DNA of 64,000 bases from Papio anubis. Lineage: Eukaryota; Chordata; Mammalia; Primates; Cercopithecidae. The translations under genes and the position numbers were made by a program. Positions within the stretch are counted from its first letter, which is position 1, and the number at the start of each line of letters is the position of its first letter. Where the stretch lies: assembly GCF_008728515.1 (NCBI RefSeq), contig NC_044981.1, positions 113,017,702 through 113,081,701 on the forward strand, given 5' to 3'. Below, one piece after another: positions 44,401 through 59,400 of this stretch. The notes below the pieces were generated by a model, which had not been told where the DNA came from, did no database searches, and saw only the letters and a program-made list of their open reading frames with translations.

Positions 44401-47400
44401 ATACAAGCACAGAAATGTTAATAGCCTGTAAAATTATTTATATTGTTTTCTAATTACAAATCAAAAGAAAATAATTGCTGATTGACAAGAGATTCGTTAG
44501 GCTACTCCATTATAAATGAAATGGAGCAGAGTCAACTATCTGTTTCTAGTATTTAGAGTATTGGGTGAGAAAGAAGAGAGAAAGTATTAAATATATTAAT
44601 AGCTTTTAGAACAAATGGGAAGTTCACTGTGTACAAAACATGTTTCTATATTTCTTTATGAGAGAAGAACTCTGGTGGGTAATTTTATGGTGGGCTATAA
44701 GATATCCTGCCCAAATGACCCGCCATGATGCTCAGGCAAGGACAGGGTAAAGGTGCTACAGTCCACACTGACCCAACATAACCTGACCCTCCAGTGAGAA
44801 CATCAACCAATTCCTAAGACAACCACAGACCCCGCTCATCTAAAAATGAATTTTGGGTAGGGGCCTACTTAATACACACAGAGATATCAGGATACTCTCT
44901 GAACCCATGAATATATTCCTAGTAAGCAGTATAAATGTCACAGGTAACGTTCGAGAAATTAGTAGGTGCTAATGCATATTTAGATGTAGTACCCAATTTA
45001 TTTAATCCTTATAACAACTTCATGAGATACTACTTTACACTACTATTCAGATTAAGTGGGTGCCCCACTGTACAGATAAAGAAACTGAGGTTAGAGAGAT
45101 TAAGAATTTGTTCAAGGACAGCACAGCAGCTCATGCCTATAATCCCAGCACTTTGGGAGGCCAAGGTGGGTGGATCACTTGAGGTCAGGAGTTTGAGATC
45201 AGCCTGGCCAACATGGTGAAACTCTGTCTCTACTGAAAATACAAAAATCAGCCAGGCACGGTGGCATGCGCCTGTAATTCCAGCTACTTGGGAGGCTGAG
45301 GCAGGAGAATCACTTGAACCTGGGAGGCGGAAGATTAAGCTGAGATCACACCACTGCACTCCAACCTAAGTGACAGAGCGAGACTCCATCTCAAAGAAAA
45401 AAAAATTTTTTTGTTCAAGTCACATAACTAGTCTGCAGCAGAACCAGGTTTCAAGCCTGGGCAGGCTGACTCCAGAAAGTACATTCTCAACCACCTGAGC
45501 TGAATCACTGGGCAAGATCCTGAGGGCACAATGCACATGTGTGTATGCAAGGTAGCAGGTGCAGAATAAACACAGAAATCTGGATATGAGAAAGAACTGT
45601 GGAATTGATAATTCTAACCACATGAAATCCAGCACCTTGATAATCATGATCTGACTACAATATTATTAAACAAAGCTTGAAGAGGAAAATAGGAATACCT
45701 AAAAGTATCACATTAAGACCAAGATGAGTCCCTTATCACCAATGCTCCATGGTTCCATTTTCATAATTTCCACTCCATTTTAAATGCTAGATCAATTTTC
45801 TTCATCATAACCATGAATGCTTATGATAACACCAAATAAATACAACACCAAATACTTGATTTACCTTATATGAAGATGGAGGCTCTGCTCTGAGAGGAGT
45901 TTCAGGTAACTTGCCAGGTAAAACATCTTCATCTACAGTGGTTTCCACATTCCTGATAAGATACTGGCTGGTGGTCTGCAGTGAACTAACACTTTCTACC
46001 CAGGAGAAAGAGCAACATTACCAAAATGCTGGTGTCTTATCCTACTAGACCTAAGATTACCAAACCAATAATAGCATTTAGGATAGTAAGAACACATATT
46101 TTACCATGGGAGAAAAAATGAACATATCTGAATGTTCACTGATTTAAATGCCAGAAGAGAGCTATAAACAAAGACATGTATAAGGAGCTAAAGCAGTTAT
46201 GATTCTGTCACATAGAAAGCCAAAATTTTAGAAGTTCTACGTTTCTGTGAAAAAAGGAATATTCTTCATCTGAATGAACCTTTACAATAGTCTTATTACA
46301 TATTTTGTGATCAGTACCCAGAGTAAGAGTGAATAATTACTGAAAAATGTCACTATGCAAACAGCACTGATCACATTCTACTAAGGCTCAAAATAGAGTC
46401 CTAAAATCCTTAAACGGACATATGAAGCAACACATGTTATGAAGCATTTTTTAAAGAAGCTCATTTCCAAACATATTAACTATTAATTAAAGATCAATAG
46501 CAACTTTTGCAAATAGTGTAAAAAACAACAAAGTTCAAGAGTATATATAAAGCTACCAACTAAATAAATAATCTCCTTAATACTTTAAATAATGGTCTTT
46601 TAAGTTACCTTTTTTGGAGAGGTTAGGAAGGGTAAATAAAATGTCACTGTCTCGAGAAATAGAGTAGAGCATGCTTTCTTCCAAAGGGAGGGTATAGTTT
46701 GAATGTCTGAGTATTCCCCGGTTCTTAACTAAAATATCAATTTCAGTGACATCCTTTTGTTGAACCTGTGAAAGAAAATATAATTATTCTTTATTTTAAA
46801 TAGTGGCACAGCCCCATAAAAATTTAAAAGCAAATTTTCCTCCCAGATCTATATAACTAAAACATGTGTCCTATTCGGATAAATTATTCTTTCTTTTTTT
46901 TTTTTTTTTTTTGAGATGGAGTTTCGCTCTTGCTGTGCCCAGGCTGGAGAGCAATGGTGCGATCTCAGCTCACCGCAAACTTCGCCTTCTGGGTTCAAGC
47001 GATTCTCCTGCCTCAGCCTCCCGAGTAGCTAGGATTACAGGCATGCACCACCACGCCTGGCTAACTTTGTATTTTTAGTAGAGACGGGGTTTTTCCATGT
47101 TGGTCAGGCTGGTCTCGAACTCCCGACCTCAGGTGATTCGCCTGCCTTGGCCTCCCAAAGTGCTGGGATTACAGGCGTGAGCCACCATGCCCAGCCGACA
47201 ATTACTCTTTATTTCCCCGTACTCCCACTTTGGGGCACTTAACTTGCAACTTTAATAATATTCCTGTCTGCTTTGACACTTACTACTGTAAGCTTAATCT
47301 CGATTCTACTTCATTTACACACAGAGACTTCATTTACCATAGAGGAAATGGTAGCAGAACTATGAGCCAAATTGAATCTCTTTCCTTACTTTCTATTTAA

Positions 47401-50400
47401 TAATGTCCATACATTTTAAAGTGATATAAACATGTGTGAATATGGGAAATTTAAAAAATACATTTCAAATGCTAAAATAAATATACAAAAATTGTAAATA
47501 ATTGGATATAGGCAACATTAGACACCTTTCTTATCAAGTCAGAAACAAAATAACTGAACACATGCATAATACCTAGCACAAATCTAAATCTTTATAATTT
47601 AATTCCCAATTAATAAACATACTATCTTACTTGTTTTCCATCAATCTCTACTACCTCTTCTTGAATGACAATTAGCTGCAAACTGGAACCAGATGTCATA
47701 GGCCACTCATGAACTAAAATCCTTACACTGACAATTCCAAAATATTCTTTTTCCTCCAAATTTTCAAGATTTTCATTCTTCACTATAAAAAAAAAAGTAG
47801 TGACAACTTTGAACAAAAATTACCACCAAATTTGTTACTGAGTTTGATTATTTTGATGACATTTACATGGAACAAGACAGTTGTAAACCAATTTCTTTGG
47901 CTTTCTTCATCCCTGATCTCAATGCCGTTTCAGATTTATTAAAAACAAAGACAATCTGACAAATCTTTATGCCTGCTTACACTCATTTGAACGGGCAAAA
48001 TGTGTTGATCTTTAGACTTTGTATGAAATATCACACTAGCAACATCTTTCCTTTTTTTTTTTTTTTTTTTTTTTGAGATGGAGTCTTGCCCTGTCGCCCA
48101 GGCTAGAGTGCAGTGGCGCCATCTCAGCTCACTGCAACCTTTGCCTCCTGGGTTCAAGGGATTCTCCTGCCTCAGCCTCCCGAGTAGCTGGGATTACAGG
48201 CTTGCACCACCATGCCCAGCTGATTTTTTGTATTTTTAGCAGACGGGGTTTCACCATATTGGCCAGACTGGTCTTGCTAACTCCTGACCTCAAGTGATTC
48301 ACCCACCATGGCCTCCCAAAGTGCTGGGATTATAGGCACGAACCACTGTGCCCGGCCCATCTTTCCTATTCTTTTACACAGGTTGGCAAGGAGGAACCAA
48401 CAAGGCATAACTATAAAGCCAGCCAGAAGATACGGTCAATCCCATGTTTTAACACAGTAAGCACATACATTCATCCATTCATGTATCCACAAAATCCTGT
48501 GAGAAAAGATGCCCAAGCAGTAAGAAAATTGAGTTCTTTTCTCAATCCTTTCCCCGATAAGTGACTCATTACTATTAGAGAAAGCAGGTATGGGGAAAGA
48601 GGGTCGGGGAGGTCTGTCATTTCTCTCTGGTAATGGATAATGGGGTAGGACTAGCTATTGTCCATGTTCTTCTCTAGCTAGGAAACCCCTACTCCTGCTC
48701 CAGTAGAAATGGGGTATAGTACCTGCAACTGGTTTATAGAGCCAATGGTTACTCTATTAAGGTAGAAGTGCTATCGAAAAAGATAAAGCAACATACACCA
48801 ATGCACCCGCCACAGATGGAGCATTTTGTTTCTATCCCTCAAATAATCTGAAGATTATTTGCCAAACGGGAACCCAGATGTACAATCTGAATGCACACCC
48901 AGCTGTTTAACCTGATTCTGTGCTTCTATAGGGCTACTTCCTTTGTCTGGAATATCTCAATATCTAGTTCATTAACTACTTACTGTTACAAGATGTACCT
49001 ACCTGTTCTCCCCTGCTTTAGTCCCCCCTCCAAACCATTCAGACAACAGTGCCAGGCTCATCTCACTGTGACGTGGTTTTCAGTCCACAGCCTCCTGCTC
49101 GTGCACCTTTAGTGGCACTTCTGTGAGGTTCCCAGTCCTCTAACTGGTCGTCCTCAGGCTCCTCATGTGGCCCCTCACTGCTCCTCTCTCTAGTGTGCCT
49201 GCCTAATCCTTCATGCCCTTTGAAAGGCACCACTGCCAAAGGTACCCCCTCTCTCATGGTCCATCCCCACGTTTCAACGGACCATTACACTCGTGGGTCT
49301 GCCTTGTAGAACAGCAGGTGCTGTGTCACCATGTCCGTAAGCCCAAAGACTAGGGTACAGGAGACTCAATGGGTGAGAAAATGCAGTCATATAAATACAC
49401 CCAAGTGGCAATTCTTCAGCCTGCAAATTTGGTGCCCGATATAGTTTGGATGTTCCCCCGCAAATCTCATGTCGAGATGTAATTCCCAATGTTGGAGGTG
49501 GAGCCTCGTGGGAGGTGTTTGGGCCATGGGGGCAGATCCCTCATGGCTTGGTGTTACAGCACCCCCCTGCCACTCTCGCTCTCTCTTGCTCCTGCTCTGC
49601 CACGTGAGACACTGGCTCCCCCTTTGCCTTCCACCATGAGTAAAAGCTTCCTGAGGCCTCCTTAGAAGCTGAGCAGATTCTGGTGCCATGCTTCCTGTAC
49701 AGCCTGCAGAACCATGAGCCAATTAAACCTCTTTTCTTTATAAATTACCCAGTCTCAGGTATTTCTTTATAGCAATGTGAGAAGAGCCTCATACAGTACC
49801 TCTAATACTGAGTAAAATTAAATAAAAAACAACAAAGCCCTTCATATTCTGACTTCCTTACTGTGGTAGGCAGCTTTCAAAAATGCCTCTCAATGACTCT
49901 TGCCTCTAGGAGTCAGACATTTCTGCAATTCCTTCCTCAAGTGGGCCGGACCTAGTGACTAGTCAGTTAGTTACCTCTCTATCTATCCATGAATGAGACA
50001 GTCTTTTTTTTTTCTTTTTGTTCTTTTGAAAGAGACAACCTTGCTATCTTGCCTAGGCTGGTCTTGAACTCCTGGCCTCAAGTGATCCTACAGCCTTAGC
50101 CTCCCAAATAGCTGGGATTACAGGCACGAGCCATTACACAGAGCCTAGTGACTTGTTTCTAACATACAGAGCATAGCACAACTGATGGAATGTTACTGCC
50201 ACAATTAGATTATTAAAGACTGTGACTTCTGTCTTGCTAGAACTCTTTTTCTTACTGGCAGTCTCTCTTGTCCTCTCAATGATGAAGCTAATTTGTCACG
50301 TTGTGAGACGCTCTATGGGGAGTTTCATGTGACAACGAACTGAGGAAGGCCTTCAACCAATATCTGGTGAGGAACTGAGGCCTCTGTTCAAGAGTTCAGA

Positions 50401-53149
50401 AGGAACTGACTCCTGCCAATGACCACATGAATGAGCTGGGAAGCAGATTTTTCCCAGATGAGCCCTGACATGATGGCAGCCTTTTGAGAACCATAGGACC
50501 CCGCTAAGCCAAGCTCAGATTCTCGACCTACAGAAACTATGAAATAATAAATACTGTCTTAGGCCACTGATTTCTGGGTTAAACTGTTATGCAGCAATAA
50601 ATAACAAATACACCAACTAAAGAAAAAGTTTCTTTAAAGAATTAAAGAAGATTTGTTGTTGCTGCTGCATCTAATGTTTTGAAGATTCCTGTTGTAACTG
50701 GGTAAGATGAGCATTTATTTCAGTTATCATAGAAACAAACTCAGTGCACTGACTGGGATGACTAAAATATGGCCACAAGAGAGGAGAGAGGCTGCATTCC
50801 ACGTCCTGTTTCCAGTGAATACAACAACAAAAGAATTATTATTTCAATAGTACTAGCATTTCCTTTCTTAGCTACCATGGATTAGCTTGTAGTACACCAA
50901 CCCTCTTGCAATGAACCACTTGCAAAGATCCACTAGAAGATGTAAAAAATACACACCCACATATACACACAAAACCTATATCTGTCTAGAGGCATCAGAA
51001 GCTAAAGACGGCCAGCACTTGAAGGGCCAAGAAAAGAGCTCCCTGAGGTGAGCACAATATCCTATGTGACTTCTTCCCCCGAAGGCATTTGCCAACTTCC
51101 AAGCAGAACAGGTAGAGAGGTTGAAAAGCTGAGTAGAAAGCAATGACTAGGAGGCAAGAAAGCTTGACAAAGTGTCTGGCAGTCTCACCCAGCAGGGGAG
51201 AAAATAAAGTGTTAAAAATGCTAAGCTATGCTTCCACAGCCAGCAAAAATAGCCTTCTAAAATGAAGGCAAAGAGATGTTTTCAGACAAATGAAACCTCA
51301 GACCATTCACTGCTAACAAACCTGTACTGAAGGAAATACTAAAGGGAATTCTTTAGACCGAAGGAAAATGACAACGAGGGCACAATGCAAATGTGTGAGG
51401 GTAAGGGAGGAGTTGCAGAATGTACAGAGAAACAGGGATAGAAGAAATAAATTTGGAACTTGAAATTCCAACCAAATGATATAGAGTGGAGCACAGATAG
51501 GAATAAAGAGCAGTGAAAAAGGTAACCATGATTAACATGAATACTGGACTGCATAAAACAATAACAATTATGTCACATGGGGTTTAAGAACACAAAGAGT
51601 TAAAATACATAATAATAACGCAAAGGCAAAAAGGGAATAAATGGAATTTAAGTGTTCTAAGGTTCTTGCATTGTTTGGGAAGTGATAAAAGTACAAATTT
51701 ATTTATTTTTATTTTTTAAATTCATTTTTTGAAATAGGCTCTCACTTTGTCACCCAGGATGGACAACAGTGGTATAGTCACAGCTTACTGCAGCCTCTAT
51801 TTCCTGAACTCAAGGGATCCTTTCGCCTCAGCCTCCTAAGTAGCTAGGAAAACAAGCCTGTGCCACCACACCGGGCTCATAGGTTTCCCTATGTTGCCCA
51901 GGCTGGTCTCGAACTCCCAGGCGGAAGTCATCCTCCAGCTCTGGCCTCTCAAAGGGCTGGGAATACAGGCATGAGCAACCATGCCCAGCCAAAAGTACTA
52001 ATTTATTGGTAGCAAGGGTAACCACTAAAAGAACAATAAAATTATGTAAAACCAAGACAGAAGGGAACTATGATACCAAAAATAATTAACCTAGATGAAG
52101 GCAAAGGGGGAAGAAAAAGAAACACAGAACAGTTGGCACAAAGAGGAAACAATTAAGAAGGAGGATTTAAATCCAAATGTATCAGTAATTTTATTAATGT
52201 AAATAAGTTAAAATCCCAACTAAAAGACAGACTGACAGAAACAACAAATGGGCCGGGCGCGGTCGCTCACGCCTATAATCCCAGCACTTTGGGAGGCCGA
52301 GGCGGGCGGATCACCTGAGGTCAGGAGTTCGAGACCAGCCTTGACCAACATGGCGAAACCCTATCTCTACTAAAAATACAAAAATCAGCCAGACATGATG
52401 GCGGGCACCTGTAATCCCAGCTACTCGGGAGGCTGAGGCAGGAGAATCACTTGAACCCAGGAGGAGGAGGTTGCAGGGAGCCAAGATTGTGCCACTGCAC
52501 TCCAGCCTAGGTAACAAGAACAAAAACTCCATCTCAAAAAAAAAAAAAAAAAATCCTATGTATATTCTTTGTATTTGCTATTTCATCCAAATAATATGGC
52601 ATATTCCAATGCAACGTATCTGCTTACCTTTAAGCAACTCAAAATTTTTAAAGGTTAAAAAGAAAATGTTCTACTGACATAAGGATAAGGGTAGAGTAAA
52701 CTGAAAACTAGATAATCAGACAATTCATTTTCTTGGCTTTTGCTATCCGATTTACTACCTTTATGCACTTTTTTTTTTTTTTTAGCCAGGGTCTCACTCT
52801 GTTGCCCAGGCTGGAGTGCAGTGGCGATCCTCCCACCTCTCAGGAGTAGCTGGGACTACAGGCACACATCACCACACCCAGCTAATTTCTGCATTTTTTG
52901 CAGAGACAAGGTTTTACCTTGTTGCCCGGGCTGGTCTCCAACTCTGGGCTCAGGCAGTTCACCCGCCTCAGCCTCCCAAAGTGCTAGAGCCACCATGCCC
53001 CACCTCTATGCACATTCTTACATCAATATCAACTTACCAGAAATGCAGTTTCATCAATGCTGATCTTATGGAAAATAGTGAATATGCCAGAAGCAGCCAA
53101 TATAAAATAAGAATAGAGTTTTAAACACATTAGTGTTATTGTACATTCT

Positions 53150-53188
<39 letters not shown>

Positions 53189-56100
53189 AGAGATGGGGTC
53201 TTGCTCGGTCACCCATGCTGGAGTGCAGTAGCATAATGATAGCTCACTGCAGTCTCAAACTCCTGGGATCAAGTGATCCTCTTGCTTCAGTGATGTATAT
53301 TTTTACTTTATTTTTATTTTTTTTGTGACAGAGGCTCGCCCTGTCACTCAGGCTGGAGTGCAGTGGTGTGATCTCAGCTCACTGAAGCCTCTACCTCCTG
53401 GATTCAAACGATTTTCCTGCCTCAGCCTCCCGAGTAGCTGGGATTACAAGCGCACACACCACATTTTTAGCAGAGACGGGGTTTCACCATGTTGACCAGT
53501 TTAGTCTCGAACTCCTGACCTCTCGTGATGTGCCCACCTCGGCCTCCCAAATTGTTGGGATTACAGGAGTGAGCCACCGCGCCCAGCCTATTTTTACTTT
53601 AAAATGGAAATATATAACATCCAAAAATTGTTTTGCTAATTTAGTATTATTAAAAACAGAACAGGCCAGGCACAGTGGCTCACATCTGTAATCCCAGCAC
53701 TTTGAGAGGCAGAGGAGGGTAGATGGTTTGAGGGTAGGAGTTCAAGACCAGCCTGGCCAACATGGCAAAACTCTGTCTCTACTAAAATTACAAAAATTAG
53801 CTGAGTATGGTGGCACATGCCTGCAGTCCCAGCTACTCTGGAGGCTGAGGCATGAGAATCATTTGAACCTAGGAGGTGGAGGATGCAGTGAGCTGAGATC
53901 GCACCAATGCACTCCAGCCTGGGTGACAGAACAAGACTGTCTCAAAAAACAAACAATAACAATAACAAAAACAAACAAACAAAAAAACAGAGCAATTATG
54001 GAAATAATTTAGTAGTACTCACCTATCAAAGTCTGACAGCTTATTCGGGTTACACCACTATTTACAGGTAAGTCATTTACATACACCTGTCCACTCTCAT
54101 AGGTTATGTTAAGAACAACCTTAAAATAAAGCAGCATACACATTAATTCCAATATTTATAAATAATAGCAAACTCTTCATGTCAAAAAAGATTAACTAAA
54201 TTAGATATGCAGGTTAAAAAAATCAAATAAGCTGCATAGCAGTTAGCTAAATTATATATTAAAACCAGAAAAGGAGACAAACCTGCTGTTTAGATATGTC
54301 CCCATCATCTTTCAGTGTAGTTACATTAATTCTGATGCCGTCCTGTAAAACAAGTATTGTGTAAATTGGATAGGTCTACATCTCACAGATTGAGAATAAC
54401 ATGGCTATCTCTTTTCCCTCCAATTATATCTATTGTACAATCACTTATAACAGCATTAAGAGAGTTTAAAGGACCATCTTTTCCATTTTATAGCCATTTT
54501 TCCACCCTTATTTACAATTCATATTTTTTATAATTTTTTTCTTTTTTTTCCCAGAGAGTCTCACTTTGTCACCAGGCTGGAGTGCAGTACCGCGATCTCA
54601 ACTCACTGCAATCTCCGCCTCCCAGGTTCAAGCAATTCTCCTGCCTCAGCCTCCCGAGTAGCTGGGATTACAGGCATGCACCACCACACCCAGCTAATTT
54701 TTGTATTTTTAGTAGAGATGGGGTTTCACCATGCTGGCCAGGATGGTCTTGAACTCCTGATCTCGTGATCCGCCTGCCTCGGCCTCCCAAAGTGCTGGGA
54801 TTACACACGTGAGTCACCACACCAGGTCTAATTTTTTATAATATATATTTTTTCTATTTACTTGTGAAAAGTATCACATGAGTATATAATATGCAAATGT
54901 AGAGTTTAAAAGATAAGCACTCCTGTAAGTACCACCGAGGATAAAATATAAAATATTACCCCTGCCTTGGCAGGCTCTGCATAATTGCCCTGTATCCCCC
55001 CAGAAGGAATCCTACACCCAATTCCATTTGAATCATTTCTTGCTTTTCTTTATAGTTTTACTACCTGTGTGTCTCTCTCTAAACAATATGTTGCTTAGCT
55101 TTATATGTTTCTGAGCTTTATATAAGGGGGATAACAGTATATGTATTCTTCCCTAACTTTAGCTGATACTGTTGATGCACATAGCTATAATCACAGTAGT
55201 CCATTTCTGACTACCAATTTACTTATTTACTCTACTACCCATGGACATCTGAGTTGTTTCCGACTTTTTGCTTTTATAAACAAAATTGCACTGACTTTTT
55301 TTTTTTTTTTTTTGAGATGGAGTCTTGCTCTGTTGCCCAGGCTGGAGTGCAGTAGTGATCTCGGCTCACTGCAATCTCCGCCTCCTGGGTTCAAGCGATT
55401 CTCCTGCCTCAGCCTTCTGAGTATCTGGGATTACAGTATCTGGGATCACCACGCCTGGCTAATTTTTTTATTTGTAGCAGAGATGGGGTTTCACCATGTT
55501 GGTCAGGCTGGTCGCAAACTCCTGACCTCGTGATTCACCCACCTCGGCCTCCCAAAGTGCTGGGATGACGGGCATCAGCCACACCTGACCAAAGTTGCAC
55601 TGACCCTTTCTTGAGTGTGCTTCTTATACAAGTATCTGTAGTGTTCCAATTTTATTGCCTCTCAAGGTATGATCAAAAGCAATATACCCAAATATTGAAG
55701 ATGACATGCTTTATATAGAGAAGCAAGCACTATTTTAAGAAGTATTTACCACTGACCACAGGAACTACAATCTGTCATTTGTAAATCAAATTTTTTCCTA
55801 AGTTTATTCACAAATAGACATTGTTATTCTAGAATAAAAACAATACTCCTCTCAAATACTTTTTCTTTGAGGTTGTATTAACTTAGAAAATAGGAAAACT
55901 GTTCATAAACATCAAAAAGAATATACAAGTACATCTGCTGGCCCTGAGTATCCTCAATACTTTATATATAATTTCCAATAAATGAGAGAATAAGACTGGT
56001 GAAATTTCATGAGGTTGAGCTCATTCCAGGAATAACTTGTGGAACAGGATTCATACCACACAAGACCCACATCATACATTTAGAGTGACTTTGGTTCACT

Positions 56101-56428
56101 TCCCAACTAGAAGCCTAGGAAGCTTTCCAACTAGCAATTCCTCAGAACTAGCCGGCTTTCTCCTGGACCACCTTGATCTAGAGGGTTAGAATCAATAGTG
56201 CATCTAAAACAAATCAACATTCAATGAGCCATCAGATTGACAGCTATATTGTTTTATGTCCAAATTCAAGTCACATGGATCTCCTCTGCAAACTAGAGAA
56301 TGTATTAATTATAAACTACTATTCTTCTAACAGCCCAGAAGTAAGCCTCCAATGTTGTTCTAGGAAACCATTTTATAGCTTCGGCCGTTTAGCAGTGAAC
56401 ATACACAACATTGTTAGCAACTTACTGA

Positions 56429-56495
<67 letters not shown>

Positions 56496-59400
56496 CTCAC
56501 CTACCTAGTAAAATTACAGAGTTTGAAAAAGACAATTAACAGACACAAGCACACTATATTTTCCAGAGAACCAAGTTCAACGAAATTCTTTTCTGATATT
56601 TCTGAATGATTTCACTGCAAAAGGGAAGCACGCTCCTTACTGCCTCCTGACCAGGAGTTCAGAGCCAGGTCATATTTATTGTTCTTGAGAACTTCTGATT
56701 GAACTGGAAGTTCAGGCTTGTGAGCCAGGGTTGCATATACTTAGAAAGTGCTTGGGTGTTGCAGGAAGTCAGGGACCCCGAACGGAGGGACCGGCTGAAG
56801 CCGTGACAGAAGAACATAAATTGTGAAGATTTCATGGACATTTATTAGTTCCCCAAATTAATACTTCTATAATTTCTTACTCCTGTCTTTACTACAATCT
56901 CTGAACATAAATTGTGAAAATTTCATGGACATTTATCACTTCCCCAATCAATACTCTTGTGATTTCCTATGCCTGTCTTTAATCTCTTAATCCTGTCACC
57001 TTCGTAAGCTGAGGATGTATGTCACCTCAGGACCCTGTGATGATTGCGTTAACTGCACAAATTGTTCATAAAGCATGTGTGTTTAAACAATATGAAATCT
57101 GGGCACCTTGAAAAAAGAACAGGATAACAGCAATGTTCAGGGAACAAGGGAGATAACCATTAGGTCTGACTGCCTGGAAGCCAGGTGGAACGGAGTCATG
57201 TTTCTCTTCTTACAAAAGCAAATAGGAAAAATATTGTTTAATTCTTTTTCTCTGCAAGGAACAGCCCTGAGAAAGAATGCATTCCTGGGGGAGGTCTCTA
57301 AAATGACCGCTCTGGGAATGTCTGTCTTATACATTTGTAGATAAGGGACAAAATAAGCCCGGGTCTCCCGTAGTGCCCCCAGGCCTATTAGGATGAGGAA
57401 ATATCTGCCTAGTAAATTTTAGTCAGACTGGTTGTCTGCCCTCAAATCCTGTCTCCTGATAAGATGTTATCAATGATAGTGAGTGCCCAGTGGGACATGA
57501 AACTTCAATAGCAATTTTAATTTCGCCCAGGTCCTGTGATCTTGCTCTGCCCCCATTTGCCTTGTGATATTTTATTGCCTTGTGAAGCATGTGGTCTCTG
57601 TGACCCACACCGTATTCGTACACTCCCTCCCTTTTGAAATCCATAATAAAAACTTGCTGGGTTTGCGGCTTGGGGGGCATCACAGAACCTGCTGACATGT
57701 GATGTCTCCCCCAGACACCCAGGTTTAAAATTTCTCCTTTTGTACTCTTTCCCTTTATTCCTCAGACCAGCCGACACTTAGGGAAAATAGAAAAGAACCT
57801 ACGTTGAAATATCAGGGGCTGGTTCCCCCGATACTTGGGGGCACTGAAAAGTTTCTCCCTAACCATCTTCAATTCTTCTAATTCCTTTACTCATAGGATG
57901 CCCATTGGGGACACAAGTGGGTTCCTAAGAATAAAGGTAATAGGTGGTTTAAAATATGTCTGAGTGAAATATATAGTTATGCATACAAGAAAGTAAGTGT
58001 CCTCTGAATGCCTCTCTTTGGTGACCAAGTTAATTTAATATTAGAAGAATTTACTATAAAGACTTTTATTTTTTGGTCAGGCATGGTGGCTCATGCCTGT
58101 AATCCTAGCACTTTGGGAGGCTGAGGCAGGTGGATCACCTGAGGTCAGGAGTTTGAGACCAGCCTAGCAAACATGGTGAAAATCTCTACTAAAAATACAA
58201 ATATTAGCCAGGCATGGTGGCACGTGCCTGTAATCCCAGCTATCTGGGAGGCTGAGGCAGAAGAATCACTGGAACCCGGGAGGCAGAGGATGCAGTGAGC
58301 CAATATCGCACCACTGCACTGCAGCCTGGGGGACAGAGCAAGACTTCATCTCAAAAAAAAAAAAAAAAAAAGTGACTGGGCACAGTGGCTCACACCTGTA
58401 ATCCCAGCACTTTGGAAGGCCAAGGTGGGCGGATCACTTGAGGTCAGGAGTTCAAGACCAACCTGGCCAACATGGTGAAACCCCATCTCTACTAAAAATA
58501 TTAAAAAATTAGCTGGGCATAGTGGCGGGAGCCTGTAATCCCAGCTACTCGGGAGGCTGAGGCAGGAGAATCACTTGAACCTGAACCCAGGAGGCAGAGC
58601 TTGCAGTGGGCCCAGATGACGCCACTGCACTCCAGCCTGGGAGACAGACTGAGACTCTGTCTCAAAAATAAAAAATAAAAATAAAAATACAAAAATTAGC
58701 CAGGTGTGGTGGCACATGCTGGTGGTACCAACTACTCAGGAGGCTGAGATACCAGAATCACTTGAACCTGGGAGGCAGAGGCTGCAGTGAGCCGAGATTA
58801 TGCCACTGCACTCCAGCCTGGGCGAGACAGAGTGAGATTCTGTTTCAGAAAAAAAAAAAGGCAATCTTGTATAACCTCAACTTCTGACAACTGCATACAT
58901 AAAAACTGAAAAATGCTTATAATCCAATAAATCTGAGTCATTGGAAGAAGGCAGAATTTTCCTGACTTCAACCAGTTTAATTTATATCAGGCTAGATATG
59001 AGGATGGACAGATGTGATAAAGCTAGTAATGTTAAGGGTAGTCTGGTTCTGCACTGTTCAATATGGTACACACTAATCACTTGTGACTATTTACATTTAA
59101 ATTGATTAAAATTAAATAAAAATTTTAAAGCAGTTCCTCACTGGCACTGGCCACATTTCAAGTGCTCAGTGGCCACAGCAGTCCAGTGGCTACTCACAAG
59201 GTGAGAAAAAACATAACCATCAAGGCAGAAAGTTCTACTGGACAGCACTTATACAATATATGGGACCACTGTGAAATTCTTTCCTATTTGGAAATGTTTC
59301 ACAATAAGACGTTGAGAAGACTTAGATCAAGGGACTTCAGTTTCCCACAAACACAGTCCAGGTAATGGGATTCTCTTTCTATTGTTCAGCATTCATTTAA

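Noticed and set aside
48930..49160. Possible L2 relic in GINM1 intron 3
   Set aside because: Only one short phrase resembles L2; too little to support a call.
57423..57777. Minus-strand frames of 86-91 codons in the solo LTR
   Set aside because: They run antisense to the LTR, overlap each other in two frames and match no retroviral protein; an LTR carries no gag, pol or env.
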